Positions 12,975 to 26,321 of a stretch of 64,000 nt of DNA are shown here, piece by piece (positions within the stretch are counted from its first letter, which is position 1; every line of letters begins with the position of its first letter). This stretch comes from Sialis fuliginosa. Lineage: Eukaryota > Arthropoda > Insecta > Megaloptera > Sialidae. Both the position numbers and the translations under genes were made by a program. The DNA lies in contig OY540822.1 in the NCBI GenBank assembly GCA_961205875.1, forward strand, positions 8,620,501 through 8,684,500. The letters run 5' to 3'. The notes beneath the pieces are model-generated. The model worked only from the letters and a program-made list of their open reading frames with translations. It ran no database searches and had not been told where the DNA came from.

Positions 12975-13475
12975 GACTGTTTCATTTAATATGGTAGGTA
13001 GTAAAATAAGATTTATTTAGATAAATTTATAACTGGAAAACTGTAAACCCAGGTCGAACCTTTGTATAGTGAATTTGTAGGTAACATTATGTCACACCAA
13101 AATAGTGATAAAAAATACCACATATTATAGTTACTTTTGGGGAAAAATGTCATTTTCATAAAAATTTTCAAAAAAATAAACATATTTTTTGACTTTAATG
13201 AGCAATAACTTTGAACTGGAAACACGGCTAGCAATAACGCTAATACTGAAAAATACGTTAGTTAATTACCTACGAAACTGACTCATTGTGGTTGCTCTAG
13301 TTACGTTACTTTAGAAGCTATTAAATAATCTTTGTTTGAAGGAAGTTTTTAAACACCCTGTAGCTCAGAGGGTGTTGAAGATAGACCCCACCTTCCTGTA
13401 AAATTTTTTACTCACAATGAGCCAAAGAATCAGCTCTTAAAATATCTGTATCCCAAACCGGACCACCCTGTATAT
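12975..13475 (+). repeat. Dispersed repeat family R2, copy 1
   Basis: A 500-bp block runs from gactgtttcatttaatat to ggaccaccctgtatat. It recurs in direct orientation at 33184-33636 with an internal deletion. The class is not recognised and there is no reading frame across it. Confidence 0.7.
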
Positions 13476-13908
13476 TGTATGGTATCCTTTCGATGGTTAC
13501 AAAAATGCAGGAGGTAAGCTCCCATGACCCCTCCGTTGGTTACGTCACTGATACTTGTACGGTATTTTGTAATAAAAGTAATTTTAATTTAAAATTAAAT
13601 CAAATATTGATATTTTTCTGCATGAATGAAAATTCGTTCATGTGTGACATTAATTTGTTTAATATCGCTTAAAATTCTTAAGAAAAGCAGTAAAAACACT
13701 GACCCTGACAATGTTGACCCCAATTCGAAAATTCAAGGAAAAATAAATATAATTATAGAAAATTATCGATATTATTTCATTCACAATCAGTTTAAAAAAA
13801 CTGTCAACAATTTTATTATTATGTAGATAATTGTTAAGGGATAACATAGAACTAGACGGCGGAAAAAATGTAAAAAATATTCTAAACTATATATGTATAT
13901 TGACAATG

Positions 13909-14192
13909 AGTAGGGTGGTCCTTATATGAGGTAAGGACGAATTTTGACCGAGCCGCCCCCCAAATCAGCTCCAAATAATTTTAAAAAAATATGGAAAAAG
14001 AGGGGGGTGATTTTCCCATTTAAAATACACGTGTTTTTTCGATTTTTCAAAGACCTGCGTACTAGAGTGTCTTAAACTCTTTCTAAAAATCTAGAATACT
14101 CATGAAAGCATTCCTGGTACTCATATTCCATATCTAGATGGATAAATTTTTGTGATTCAGCGTTGACAGCTGGCGGTATAACCTCGGGAACA
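13909..14192. repeat. Dispersed repeat family R3, copy 1
   Basis: The block starts with agggtggtccttatatga and includes agagtgtcttaaactctttc. It recurs inverted at about 29385-29640. The class is not recognised. Confidence 0.55.
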
Positions 14193-14217
14193 TGAATGCA
14201 ACGAAATATACCTATAC

Positions 14218-14820
14218 ATTAGGGTGTTTTTTAATTTTTATTTTTTCGGTCCCGCAAGCCTATGTTTTAGCTTTGGATCAAAAGTAATTGTCCCAAAATT
14301 TCAGACTCATAGATCAAACCTGTGGACGGCGCAAACCGAGTCTTTTTCCTATTTGATTAACATGGGTAAAATTACTACATACGCGTGAATATCTCGTTGA
14401 AATTTTTTTTTTTTTCTAAGGGGAATATTTTGTAGAGAATTAAGTGCTCAATTCATAAATCCAATAAATTTTAAGAAATGTTTGTTTAAAAATTATCATA
14501 AAAATTGGATTTTACTTTTTATGATAATGTTTAAACGAACATATCTTTAAAAATATTCCATCTATGAATTGAGCACTTTTGTAAGAAATTTAATTCTTTA
14601 TGATATGCTGCTGTAATAAATTAAAATAAATAAATTTTTCAACGAGATATTCACGCATAAGTAAAAAAGTAATTTTTCCCATGTTAATCAAAGTCTCGGT
14701 TTGCGCCGTCCACAGGTTTGATCTATGAGTCTGAAATTTTGGGATAATTAACTTTTGATCCAAAGCTAAAACATAGGCCAATGGGACCGAAAAAAATAAA
14801 AATAAAAAAAACACCTTAAT
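14218..14820. repeat. 600-bp fold-back element
   Basis: The left arm (14218-14412) and right arm (14628-14820) are inverted copies; shared words include gttttagctttggatcaaaa and gtggacggcgcaaaccgag. The centre has a second inverted pair (ttaagtgctcaattcat near 14440 and its complement near 14570). A transcript would form a long double-stranded hairpin. Confidence 0.75.
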
Positions 14821-17203
14821 ATACATATGTCACACTTTGAAAGCTTATATCTGCAGAGCTTTACATATATTTAATTTATAATAAAACGAGTTTAACCCTC
14901 CATCTCTCAACCCTTAAATATGGTACAGTAGCATATAAAGTTATGCTAATTTTCATAGGATTTGTACTTTTATTTTTTGTGTATCTATATTTTGCACATT
15001 TCAAGTGGGAGAAAATTAAAATAAGTACTTTAGGGGTTTTAATGTAATCAAGATAATTATCGCCTCCTGTAATTGAAAGTTAATACGGTCCTGTTTAAAG
15101 CAAGTATACTAACTAAACCCAGATTGGTACAGTTGTATCTAACCGATTTAATTATTTCAATCAACTAATTTAAAATTATTAAACTTTTTAACTTACAAAG
15201 CAAGAGTTATGTAACAAATCTTTTTATAAAAAAATCTGCAGGGGTGTATAGAACGACCTTCTTTTAATAATAATACAATTTTTAGCGAATTGTCTCCTTA
15301 AAAAAAACTTGCTTACGCAAAGGCCCATTTATTTTTGGAATACTAATTTAATAAAATGACTAAGAAAATTTTTTTGTAATTATTTAATTATTTCAAAATA
15401 AGCTTACACCTCGTTAATCATTATTACATGTTTGTAGCCTTGAATAAAACAAGTACATATTAATAATATATGTATGTTTATAATAAATATACGAAGTAAA
15501 TTGCATTATAATTCATTTGATGAAGTGTTTGTCACGATTATATGTATAAAAATTCGAATTTCATTTCTTTACAAAATTAGTTAAATTTCGTATTATGTAA
15601 TTTACAATAATTTACACTTAGGTTAATATCATTACGCAATATCTGACATAAGACAAAATGTTCAGAAAATGGTGAAAACTGATAACTAGTAAGATAAGCG
15701 AAGGACAGTATTCAAATTTTCACTACTGGAAGATTGGACGTCGGTAATTAATGTACTAAAACGAAAAATAAAAAAAATAATTGGAAAACTTTTTATAAAG
15801 TTTTTGCTTTTTGAACCCAATTTTGATTATCAAAGATTATTCTTTTGATTAATATAACATATTTACAAAATAAACAAATGATTACTTTTTTTTAAACGTG
15901 AATTTAGTAAAATATGTAATTTTTAATATATTTATTTTGCACAGATATTGCGTTTTGAAACAAAATTAACACTTAAAGTAGCTTAACTATGGAACGCATT
16001 ACATTTTAAACGAAAAAGAGGCTGCAAAGATGCATCTGATTCCACCTTTAGGTGAAAAATGAAACTTTGTGCAGATATTGCGTTTTGATACTAACCTCCT
16101 CATTTTTTGACGTGCATAATATATAGTGTTTCATGCCAGATACTGGGTAGGCATTTCAGGAACTTGATGTAACGCACAGAGATTAGTTTTGCGCGCTAGT
16201 GTAAATTTAAAATCAGAACAGCGGGTTTTGGTCTCAAATTATAGATCTCGATTAGTATAAGTAAAAATCAAAACATTTACTCAGTTTTAATACTTACTTA
16301 TACTATATGTATATTTTATATATATATGGGTATAAGAAAGTAAAAAGATCTATTTTTTTTAACTTTTTCGACTGATTTTTGGGTATCAGTATTAAAAGAA
16401 TCATATTATTAAAAAGTGGAAAAAAATTTTGGGCGTTATACGAAAAACTAAAATCGTTATAAAAATTCTACTTTACATGACCAAAAAAAGCTAAAAATTT
16501 TAGTAACCACTTTATACACAGAAAAATAAAGAAAATCTGTTTTTTTTGGGCTGGGGATGTTGTAGATCCTAAACTTATTTATATAATATTAAGTTATTAT
16601 ATATTTTTAATATTTAAAATTATTCTCCCTCACAAACATTGATTTCTTTTTTAACCGAATTTATACCTCCCATAATAACAGAGATTCCCATGGCCCATGT
16701 TGCAAATGGTCTTGAGGACACCCTGTATAATATACATATCTGTATGTACACAAACACATTTCTTATCTCTCACCACACTAACGTTTTGCGATAGCGATAT
16801 TTCACTTTATCGCGGCATGCGAAAATCGATTTTTAGAAGCATTTATAAATATAGCAAGCATACCTGATCTAAAATGAAGTATTCCAGTCCATGTAAAATA
16901 ATTTAATATAAATAATTGTAAATATTTCTTGATTAATTACAAATTCTCCATTAACTTGTAGTAATTATTATATTTGTATTCTCGTATCTATTGGATTTAT
17001 TATCATGTAACATTTTCAGCAATGTACTGTATATATGTGACTAATAGTTTATATGTATGAATTTTATAGGACATATGCGCAGGCGCAGTGATATATATGT
17101 TACAGGCAAAGCCCACAGGGTGTGCAAAGTCGACAATACCCGGGCAATGTCGGGCTGTGGGCATAGTTCACAGAAATGGTTAATTAACGAATTTGGTCCG
17201 GTT

Positions 17204-17914
17204 TTAAGGGCGGGGTAAGGTTTTAAAAAAATTTTATTTTGAATTTTTTTTATTTTTTTTAACTGAATGCATAATATTTCAAGAATATTGTATCTAAATT
17301 TCAAATCGATTGGAGCAAAATTGACGAAGTTATGAGTATTTTTATATCTGGCTGATTTTTATACCTACCCGAGCGCGCTATTGTTTTTTTTAGTGTTCAA
17401 AACTTTAAAGCATTTTCCCCACAACTCACCGATCCTTTTGAAATTTTGAACACTATTTCTGTACATAATTTACGAGGTAACGCTGTAGAGTTTTTTTCAA
17501 ATTTGTTTATAATTTTTATTTTACAATAACAAATTAGCCGATTTTTTCGCAAAAAATCGCGTTTTTCGCTTCAAAGTGTTCCAAAAAAGTGAAAAAATTA
17601 AATTTCGAAAAACCCTCCCAGCGTTACCTGGGGAAAACTATTATCTAACGAATGAATTTTGATTTTTTGATTTCGGATGATCCAGCACAAAGTTATGAGG
17701 GGCACCGTAATTCTACTTTTTTCCGAGAGACGTCCGAATAATTGCTGCCATTGCCGTATTTTTTAATATTTTTTCGTGAAAATTTTATACAACATTCTTC
17801 GAATGTCATTCTTTAATGTACCATTGGTTTTAATAAAGAGATTTTAACTGTGTCGTCACAAAAAATTCACAAAAACATGCCTTTTTTTACGAATTAACCT
17901 TACCCCGCCCTTAA
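17204..17914. mobile_element. TTAA-flanked MITE (piggyBac-like target)
   Basis: A 15-bp perfect inverted repeat, gggcggggtaaggtt and aaccttaccccgccc, is flanked on both sides by TTAA (17204-17207 and 17911-17914). TTAA target duplication is characteristic of piggyBac-superfamily elements. It is 711 bp long including both TTAAs, with no transposase frame. Confidence 0.6.
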
Positions 17915-18803
17915 GCGGACACTGTCGATAATGCTAAATCGTCGTGGGCAGGACCTCCTGTATTATGATGTTAAATTGATATTAACTATCAAATAAAATT
18001 ACAAATTTAAAAAAATATTTATTACATTAGGTATAGGAGTGTACCGGATTTTGAAATTTTATTAGCACTCTACTAAGAAATTCATAAATAATAAGGTACC
18101 TGCGGCAAATAAGGCCCATGTGAAAAAAACACATTTGCAATAGTTGGATCGGTCTAGTCTCTCCTCGTGCTAACTTTTCGGTACCTCTGAATTTGTTGCG
18201 AGAGATGGTGACAAATACTCAATTTTATAAAAACAACCAACAAATAATCTCAATTTTCGATCCTTAAAGTTTATGGTAAAAAGTTGATTTCTATTATTTT
18301 TATATTTTTGCTTTATAAAAAAATATATATACCGTAGTACCTTACGGATAATAAGGCCCACCAAATTTAAGAATGGACCTTTTATTATTTATTACAATTT
18401 ATGATCACATGTCATTTTTATTTACTAATAGTTATATAAAAAAATCATCTACAACGAAGAATTATCGTGGTCTGGCGAAAGTTTAGTAGCTGCTTTGGAT
18501 GCAGCATCGGCACGTTATGGATAAAAAATAAATGTTAAAATAAAATTATTAATTGTTTATTTTTTAGCTGTAATTAAGCAAACATTACGCCAAATGTTGA
18601 TTAAAACATAGTTCCCATACGAAATAACATTATAATTATCTGAAAATGTTTAATTTAATTAAGTGGCCTTATTATACCACCATAAGGCCCAAAGTAACTT
18701 TTTTTTAAGATGTCTTAAAAATCAAAAATCATTTAAGAAAAGTTGGTTAATTAAATATTAAATTTTAAATAAAAAATTTACAAAGAATGTAATTTAAACA
18801 ACA

Positions 18804-18809
18804 TTTATT
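18804..18809 (-). terminator. Probable poly(A) signal of copy B
   Basis: AATAAA on the minus strand lies about 32 nt after the stop codon of copy B. This would make a very short 3'UTR; other AATAAA words occur downstream because of the AT-rich background. Confidence 0.4.
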
Positions 18810-18840
18810 TTACAATGAACATAAATAAATAAATACAGAT

Positions 18841-21800
18841 TTATAAACTCGATAATTTTTCATCCCTCTCTGATTCTAACTGATATGATTCTAACTGTTT
18901 TTTGTATTCGAATTGTTCTTTACAATCTGAAAAATATATTAGTTAATAATTTAAGATCAAATTAAAAAAAAATTAGTTAATTGTACATACTTTTCAAAAT
19001 ATTTAAGAGTGTTAAATCCGTGCTGACTTTAATTATTGATGCATTATTTGTAGCTGTGATAATTTCTTCAACAAGTGGATTTAAACAGTGGAATATGATC
19101 GGCCGTTCTAGATATTGGAAATCCTTTGCTATCATCAACATTCCCTGAAATTAAATTAATGTGTTATATGCAATTGGCAATACATTTGAATATATTCAGT
19201 AAACTATGAATATTGAATCAAAACAATATTGTCAAGAGAGCGTATAATTTTTATAAAGCAGCGCTATCATGACAAGAGAAAATACCTTTGGTGTCATCTG
19301 CTCAAGTTTCGCGAATAGTGTATAGAAACTTCCTTCCAAGTACCTTACAATCAACAAGGGATGTACCCAATACTGCCTTTTTATATTTGCGATTTATATA
19401 TTTCCTTCTGAGATATAATAATCCAACGCTCTGTCAAAAAGGAGGCGGACTGTCCAGCCGCGAACTCTGTATTGTGTAATGTTGCATTACCCTGGTCAAA
19501 CAGAAAGCGGACTACCGCGGCGAACAGCGGATAGGTTGTAAATTTTTACAGAGTTCGCGCGCAGACTGGATTGCAAAATGAGTAAAACAGAAGATAATGA
19601 TGAAAAGTTGATATTGCAGTTGTTTGTATGACTTCGCTTCAGTATTTAGCTCGGAAAACAACTCTCTCGAACGAATGCCTAGTCACTATATAGAATGTCT
19701 GCATTATGCACATTGACTATGGCTTATCCATTTCCTTTTTCGTCTTGAAAAATAAGTAATTCTTCGTGAGACGAACTGCTGAACAGAAAGAATTTGCACT
19801 GGTTCACCATCACTTGCGTGTTCTGTTTGACCATCCTAGTCCGCTTCCTGTTTGACAGAGCTACATATTATTGAACACTGCAGACATGTTTCTATCACCA
19901 CAATTAGAACTCAACTGCACCGGAATTCTCAGTGCCGGTGCAATTGAGTTCTAGCTGTGGTGATAGAAACATGTCTGCAGTGTTCAATAAGCTTTACCTT
20001 CTTGGGTTATTATACCTCAGAAGGAAGTATATAAATCACAAATATAAAAAAGGCAGTATTGAGTACATCCTCTGTTGACTGTAAGGTACTTATCCGATTG
20101 TCGAGTTCAACGCCGGCAAATTAGCCGGGCCGGTCTACGTGGAAAAGCTCTGATTTGATTACATTGCAACCGGCGCCATCACCGGCATCGGCATCGATTT
20201 TGCCGGTGTGTGGAAAAACACCGTTATAGAATTTTTAATTTTTTTGCATTTATTAAATACTAGCTGTGCCTGCGGCTTCGTTCGCATTGATATAAAAATA
20301 AGATATATGGTATCGCGGAGTTTATTTTAGATCTTTTTATTCTACCACGGTTTAGGCAACGTATTGCAAAAGAGCGCGCTGGCGGCAAACTTTTTTCCGA
20401 TTTGATTCACTATTATCGTCACTGCTTATTCTTTACGTTACTTAAGGTAGCAAAATATTTACTAAAACCTGGGCAAAGAACATATCTATGAATTGAAAAA
20501 AAAAACGTAAATCGGATAAGTGGTTCTCGAGTGATAAGCGCACTAACGGAAAGACGTTGCGTTTTATAATATGTATATAAGGATTATTTAAATTTTAAAT
20601 TTCTTACCTGAGATGTTGTATAGTCAGCATTATGAAGAAAATGACAATTAAATACGATAGGCACATCGTCAGATTTGTTACAAATTTTAGCTATAGTGTA
20701 TCTAATATAATCAACAGATGGGAACGCCATTCCCGATGTTGGTGTTACCAGAATGTACTCTATATCGTTTTCAGTCTAAAATATATATACATATGTTAGT
20801 CTTATAGCATATATTAACTAGCGATGAATTTAAAACTTCATTTTTGTATAATTAATTAGAATCATGAATGTTGAGATTTATCGATTAAAAGTAAGAATGA
20901 ATCGGGGGTTATTTTAAGAAAATTTTACTTTTTTTTTTGCTTTGTACTTGTAATTTTTCAACTGGATGATTTTTTTTAGTATATTTATGTTTCAATTGTA
21001 ATGACCTTTTTCAGAAAACTGGTTCGATTGAACACAATTTGAAATCAACTATTTGCAACTACCTTTCCAACTATTTTTAAACTATTTGCGACACTTTTTA
21101 CTGCTTCGTTTACACTAATTATTATTAAATCGTAAAAAAAACTATTAACCAACTATTTTCCGAAAATAATTCAACTAGTAACTATTTCATTGAAAATAAC
21201 AACTATTTTTCCAATCTCTAATAATATCTTGTATATCTGTACTTTTTCAACCAGATATATCTTTTTTTGTAGTATATTTATGTTTTATTAGTTGTAATGA
21301 CTTTTTTGCTCTACATTTATAATTTTCGACTACACAAATTGACTTTTACAACTGCAGTTTTCATTTTTAGAACTGCTGAAACAAGCTACAACTAAGTATA
21401 CACTAAAATAACCCCTGAGAAAGAAGACAATTTTATCGTAAATGATGTTGAATATTTACATTTGATTCTAGTCAGTAGTTTTAATTTCTTAAATATTTAT
21501 TTTATTTTTATCGAAACAGTCAATAACTGAAAGTATTTCTAAAATATACTTTCTCTTTTAAAATTAACTTTTGTGACAGTTATAGCTCGATATGTCGAAA
21601 AACGAGAACATAAGATAACTCTATACATTTGGGTGTCAAAAAAAGGAACATTTGGACTCGTTACTTGTGGGGGGATTTATTTTGGGTCATAAACTATTTT
21701 ACTTCGTAATGAGAGCGAGGAAAAAAATATCGATTTTTTTGACATATCCTACTATATATTTAAAATTGTCCAACTTACCATAATTTTTTCAACTAAAACC

Positions 21801-24800
21801 TTCGGCCGTGCACTGTAATACAAAAGAAAGCACATATCTACTATAACTCCAATAATAATTCCCATTTCTACGCCTAGAATGAGACAAAACATGAATGTCG
21901 CAAATAGGGGTAAGGAATCCCATTCTAAAAAAGAAATAAAATATGTATTTTACTGCAATTTATAAAATATACTGATTTGTTATTTACTTCTTGTATTCCA
22001 AATATCTTTAATGGCAGAGACATCTATCATGAATAAAACTGCACAAATTAGAACAGAACTAAGCGTTGCTTTCGGGATAAAGTAGAAATACGGTGTTAGA
22101 AAGATGAGTGCCATTATTACAAGTAAAGAACACCAGAGTCCATTGGCGGGGGTCTTTACACCACTGGCAGAGGAAACAGCCCCTCTCGAAAATGACCCAC
22201 ATGCTGGATATGACCCGATAAAAGATCCCAAAAGATTGCAGGCGCCAAGAGCTATCATTTCTTGGATTGCGTCAATTGCTTTACCATTAGCTTGAAGAAA
22301 AAATATTAAATATTAATATAAATCTTAAATTCGAAACTGAAAATATCGGTATGGAGAACCATACATGACTTCCATGTTCTTTGATATATTTTTAAATAAT
22401 TTTTAATATATGAAAAATTTCAATGGGATTTGTCAGGAATAAAACTCACCTTTGCATTATAAATGTTAGTTTTCTAATATCCTAATGTCAAAAATAACAT
22501 ACGGTATTAATTAGTATTTAAAATTCAAATTTTGAGGGTGGTTTTCACCCCTTCAGTGGCTGTTTAAGCACGTACATAACATAAATATCCCTTTAAGTCT
22601 TATTAAAATTAGTGAGATAATACTCGTAACGTTCACTTTTTAGACGATAATAGATACAAAATTTCAAATAATTCTAAAACCCCTAATCCAATTAGCACCA
22701 AAATCAATAGGTCTGGAGTACTCACTGAGACAAACATTTTCCCCAAAATTAATTCAAATCGGTGCATTTTTACAGTAATTATTGTGAACGAAAGACACAC
22801 GCACAGCCGCCATGCGGAAATCAACTTTTCTTTACATTTTCAAGGTAGTACAATCAGAATCTGCTCTTATCTCGGACACGATTTTTCGACGGTATTATAA
22901 TACACCTATCCCCCGATTTACACGGTAGATACGTTCTGCACAAAACCGTGTAAATTGAAATCTTGGATTTTGCTAAGTAAAATCGTGTAAAACGAAAAAA
23001 AAAAACAAAATGTGCATGATTCAGTAATTTATTTAAGTAAAACAAAAGTCAGACATCTTGGAAAACTCAAAACTGTTCTTAGTTCATAAAACAACAAACA
23101 TATGAAAGTAATATAAGTAGATATTTAATTTATTTTACATTAGGAACAATGATGAAGATTACCGGGATTCCCCTAAATGTATATTTTACTTGCCCGGGAA
23201 TCCCCTGTTATAGGCGTATATGGAGTGGAATAAACATTTTTACTAGTTTTTTGAAAATTGTCAATTTATAAATCATGTAAAAGCGAAATCGTGTAAAACA
23301 AGTTCCGTGTAAATCGGGGGATAGGTGTACTTTTTGTACAGTTTAGTTAGGTTACTAATTGCTATTTAATCAGTACTTACCAAAAGCTTTAGCGATAGCT
23401 ATGTTTTGAATCAATGCTACTAAAGGGACAACCACTATACCACTGCCTAATTGTGATACCATATCTTTGAATTCATGTGTACTGTTGCCATAAGTAACTG
23501 AAAATTCTGGTACATGAAATTCTGGTAAACCTGGTTCGATATTACCTAAAATAATTAACAAAATTGTAATTATATGTTGAGTTTCATTTTTATAATAATA
23601 AATTAAACTAACCTGTCAGTAAGAATAGATTCGGTTTATAATTCTGAACAAAGTAAGCGATTGTAGCACTAATAACAACTACAGATGCATTTCTACCTAC
23701 ACAAGTGAACCAAAGTAATTTCTTTAATACTGTTTTTCCTTTGGAACCTTCAGAAGTATCAATTTTAATGTCTTTAAGTTTCTACAAAAATATAATACAA
23801 ATTTTATTTCATGTTAATAATAACGTACTTCCAGAAATGTAATTAATAAATATTTCAAAATTTTTAAGGGCTCATAAATAAGGGGTCATCCATAAAAAAT
23901 CCATTTTTAACCCCTCCCTCCCCCTTTATTACGCCACATTACATTTTTTTCAACCCTTTACCTAATAATACGCTACAAAACATGTAATTGTCAAAATTGA
24001 TCATTAAAAACAACGTAAAAAAAAAGAAATGATGAAAGGAGGAAATATTTTACAACAAACATTGTAGACCCATATTATAGTAAATTGAATGCTCTACAAA
24101 AAAATCTCATAAAATTTTCACGTAACATGTGTCGTTCTTGAGATATCTTGAAAAAATAAATATTTTGGGATGTCACTCCTCCCCCTTACATACAATTTTG
24201 ATGATTTTAAAATGTGACTTTCCTCAAACAACAGAGACAGACAGACAGACACGGAACGAAAAGTGTTTGTCTTGACCTGAAACGAAAAGGTCAATTTAAA
24301 ATTTTGAAATCGGAGAACAAATTTTAAAACGATCACAAAGCTTCTCGTATCTTCGATATTGCGAGGAAACAATAAGAATAAAATTGATGTAGATATTTCA
24401 AATGTCACGTCACGTTTGTTCAGACTCCCTCCCCCTTTTTTGAGATGACCCCTAAGTTAATGTTGCTAAACAAAATCTATATATTTAATGAATTGTTAAC
24501 TAACCCGCATAAAAAGTAAAATTACACAACAACAAAGAGCTAAAACTGAATCTCCTAAGCGAACTTGATCCGGAATTCTGTGCCACACTTCTCTCCATGT
24601 TTCTATAAAGTCGTGGGCCTCAAACTTTAAACCTAGCAAGCCCTTAACTTGTGAACTAGCAATGATAAGGGCTGCAGCTGATGTGAATCCAACTGTTACT
24701 GGAGTCGACACGAAGTCAACTACAAAACCTGTACATAAAATAAAAATAAGTTTTTGATATGTAGAGGTGTACCGGAATTCCGACCGGAATTCACGTCTAA

Positions 24801-26321
24801 CGTCACTACTATTATATTTTAAATATAAATAGGGTCAACTGGGGTAAAAGTGAAACAAAATACAAATCTTTCATGTTTTTTGACAGTTAACGATACAAAT
24901 TCATACTTTAATTTTTTCTCCTAGATGCGCTTATGAATAACCATTTTAAATACTTACGTCATTTGAACTGTACGATACAACACGGACTTTAAAAATGAAA
25001 AAAGTGTGTTTTATTTTTAACCTCTAATTTGGGAAAAGGTGAAACAGGCCTCTAATGGAAAATATTTCTCGAAAAATTAAAAGAAAAGCTACAAAGGCAA
25101 CTTTGATTTTCTTCTTTGTGGCATATCAATGTGAAATTGTAACTTTAATTAATATCTGAGCTATACAGAAAGTAATGTCAAAGAATTAAAATTTAATTCA
25201 CACGTTTTGACATGTAGGGGTGACACATCACTTATTAGGCGATTCATATTTTCAGGTCGCTTTAACAAACCTTTAATGATGACGTCAGTTTTTATAATTC
25301 TCCTATAAACAAATTAGTTTTTTAGTTGCAAACTTGTTTCACTTTTACCCCATTTTTTTGGTGTTTCATATTTACCCCGCTCGACCCTACATGGATTATT
25401 ATCTCAAATTAATATACAATTATTCTATATGGTATTTTTTTAAGAAAATACATTAAATTATAAAAATTGTGTTTTCTACATATTCTGCATTTTTTACAGC
25501 TTCGTAAAACGATTTGTATAGCATACGTTCTTTTAGATCGACTCTAATTACATTTATAATGTCAATAATAATATAATATAAAAATAATAATAATATAATA
25601 GTAGTAACGTTAAAATATTCACTTTAAATCTACATCGTGAGTTCCGGCTGGAATTTCGGTACACCTCTAAAGATATTTAAATTTTACCTAATCGTAAAAA
25701 AGCACAAGCGAATTGTACACATCCTGTAAGAAATGCAAGTAATATGGATAAGCCAGGATGTAGACCATTTGTGTAGTTAATCGTCAGTAGAGACAGTACT
25801 GCAGTTGGGCCGACACTAACCTGAGCGCACGTGCCCAAAATAGAGTAGATTATACTCCCAGCTAAAGCTGTATATAGACCGTACTGAAAAAAAAATTTAC
25901 AGGCTGTAAATTTACAATTTTCACAGTATGCTGTCAATATTTTTTACTTTCAAAATATGTAAAAAAAACCTTAATTAATTGTTAATGAATGAATTTGTTC
26001 AATAATGCAGTTATTTGACTTGTTCATTACAAGTTAGTTTAAAAAGGGCGCCGCGAGTCGAAAGAGTTTGGGAAATACTGAACTAAAGAATATACGGGAA
26101 AAAATATAATTCTGGTTCGCACTGGCTTGATTATAAAATTTTACCTGAGGACTTAATCCTGCCAAAGCAGCATAAGCTATTGCTTGAGGTATCAGAGTCA
26201 AGCCTATGGTGATTCCTGCAACAATATCAGCTAGTACATCGTCAAACGTGTAATGGTAAATTGTATGAACAATCGGTATCCTTTTAAATACATATCGACG
26301 CAACTTTGTTTTAAACTTCAT
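18841..26321 (-). CDS. SLC26A11-like anion transporter, copy B (complete)
   Basis: This is a complete SLC26/SulP exchanger of 595 aa, close to the roughly 600 aa of SLC26A11. Exons: 26321-26145, 25883-25688, 24728-24505, 23781-23613, 23545-23381, 22290-21988, 21924-21779, 20775-20608, 19144-18991 and 18926-18841. The sum is 1788 nt. The first exon is preceded directly by a TTTTTTAG acceptor, so an untranslated upstream exon is likely. The SLC26 signature PQYGLYTAL with VSVGPTA lies near residues 58-85. Membrane segments continue to about residue 450 (LGACNLLGSFIGSYPACGSF, then FYFIPKATLSSVLI). A STAS domain follows at about 462-570, with HNADYT where HIDxT is usual. The tail after the last intron is charged (NCKEQFEYKK). 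A tttatt on the plus strand at 18804-18809 gives AATAAA about 35 nt past the stop. Confidence 0.92.
19340..20095. repeat. Nested set of inverted repeats in an intron of copy B
   Basis: There are three layers of inverted arms. The outer pair is about 19346-19420 and 20010-20090 (aggcagtattg words). The middle pair is gctctgtcaaaaaggaggcg near 19432 and gtccgcttcctgtttgacag near 19840. The inner pair is 19869-19990, arms of about 50 bp including cagacatgtttctatcacca. This looks like fold-back elements inserted into one another. It lies between exons 8 and 9. Confidence 0.65.
20260..20560 (-). mobile_element. Helitron-like 3' end fragment
   Basis: Read on the minus strand, the sequence ends in gcgaacgaagccgcaggcac followed by AGCTAG and then T. 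This is the form seen at many insect Helitron 3' termini. The upstream end is not defined and no 5' terminus was found, so the extent given is a guess. Confidence 0.4.
22333..22895. repeat. Dispersed repeat family R4, copy 1
   Basis: The block starts near acttccatgttctttgata and includes gttcactttttagacgataa and a region like cggacacgatttttcgacgg. It recurs, shorter, at about 36308-36565 in a different intron of copy C, so it is a mobile repeat and not inherited intron sequence. Confidence 0.55.
22903..23327. mobile_element. TA-flanked MITE with pogo/Tigger-like termini
   Basis: Near-perfect 23-bp inverted ends (CACCTATCCCCCGATTTACA... and its complement) are flanked by TA at 22901-22902 and 23328-23329. 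The interior repeats aaatcgtgtaaaa-type words. It lies between exons 5 and 6 of copy B and has no coding capacity. Confidence 0.7.
24762..25669. mobile_element. TIR element (host of a nested repeat)
   Basis: The ends tagaggtgtaccggaatt and aatttcggtacacctcta form an imperfect inverted repeat of about 30 bp. The interior is interrupted by the 24831-25388 repeat. I could not establish a target duplication. It sits between exons 2 and 3 of copy B. Confidence 0.5.
24831..25388. mobile_element. Family T2 TIR element (ggtaaaagtgaaac), copy 1
   Basis: The left end agggtcaactggggtaaaag and right end (ttaccccgctcgaccct) are imperfect inverted repeats. The family recurs inverted at 42372-42770 (internally shortened) and at 63597 to the window end. 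It contains several paired gtgaaac/gtttcac words and has no open frame. Confidence 0.7.

Larger units (their letters stand above)
5802..18840. other. 13-kb intergenic region between copies A and B
   Basis: I found no gene or transporter relic in this interval. It consists largely of dispersed repeats, listed separately where the boundaries can be seen, plus AT-rich DNA of unknown origin. Poly-G (about 8853-8866) and poly-C (about 8919-8932) runs face each other 50 bp apart. The stretches 15000-16740 and 17915-18780 show no element boundary that I can support, although aaggccca words recur between 18110 and 18690. Confidence 0.5.

Noticed and set aside
22104..22295. Plus-strand open frame
   Set aside because: Antisense shadow of transporter copy B exon 6.
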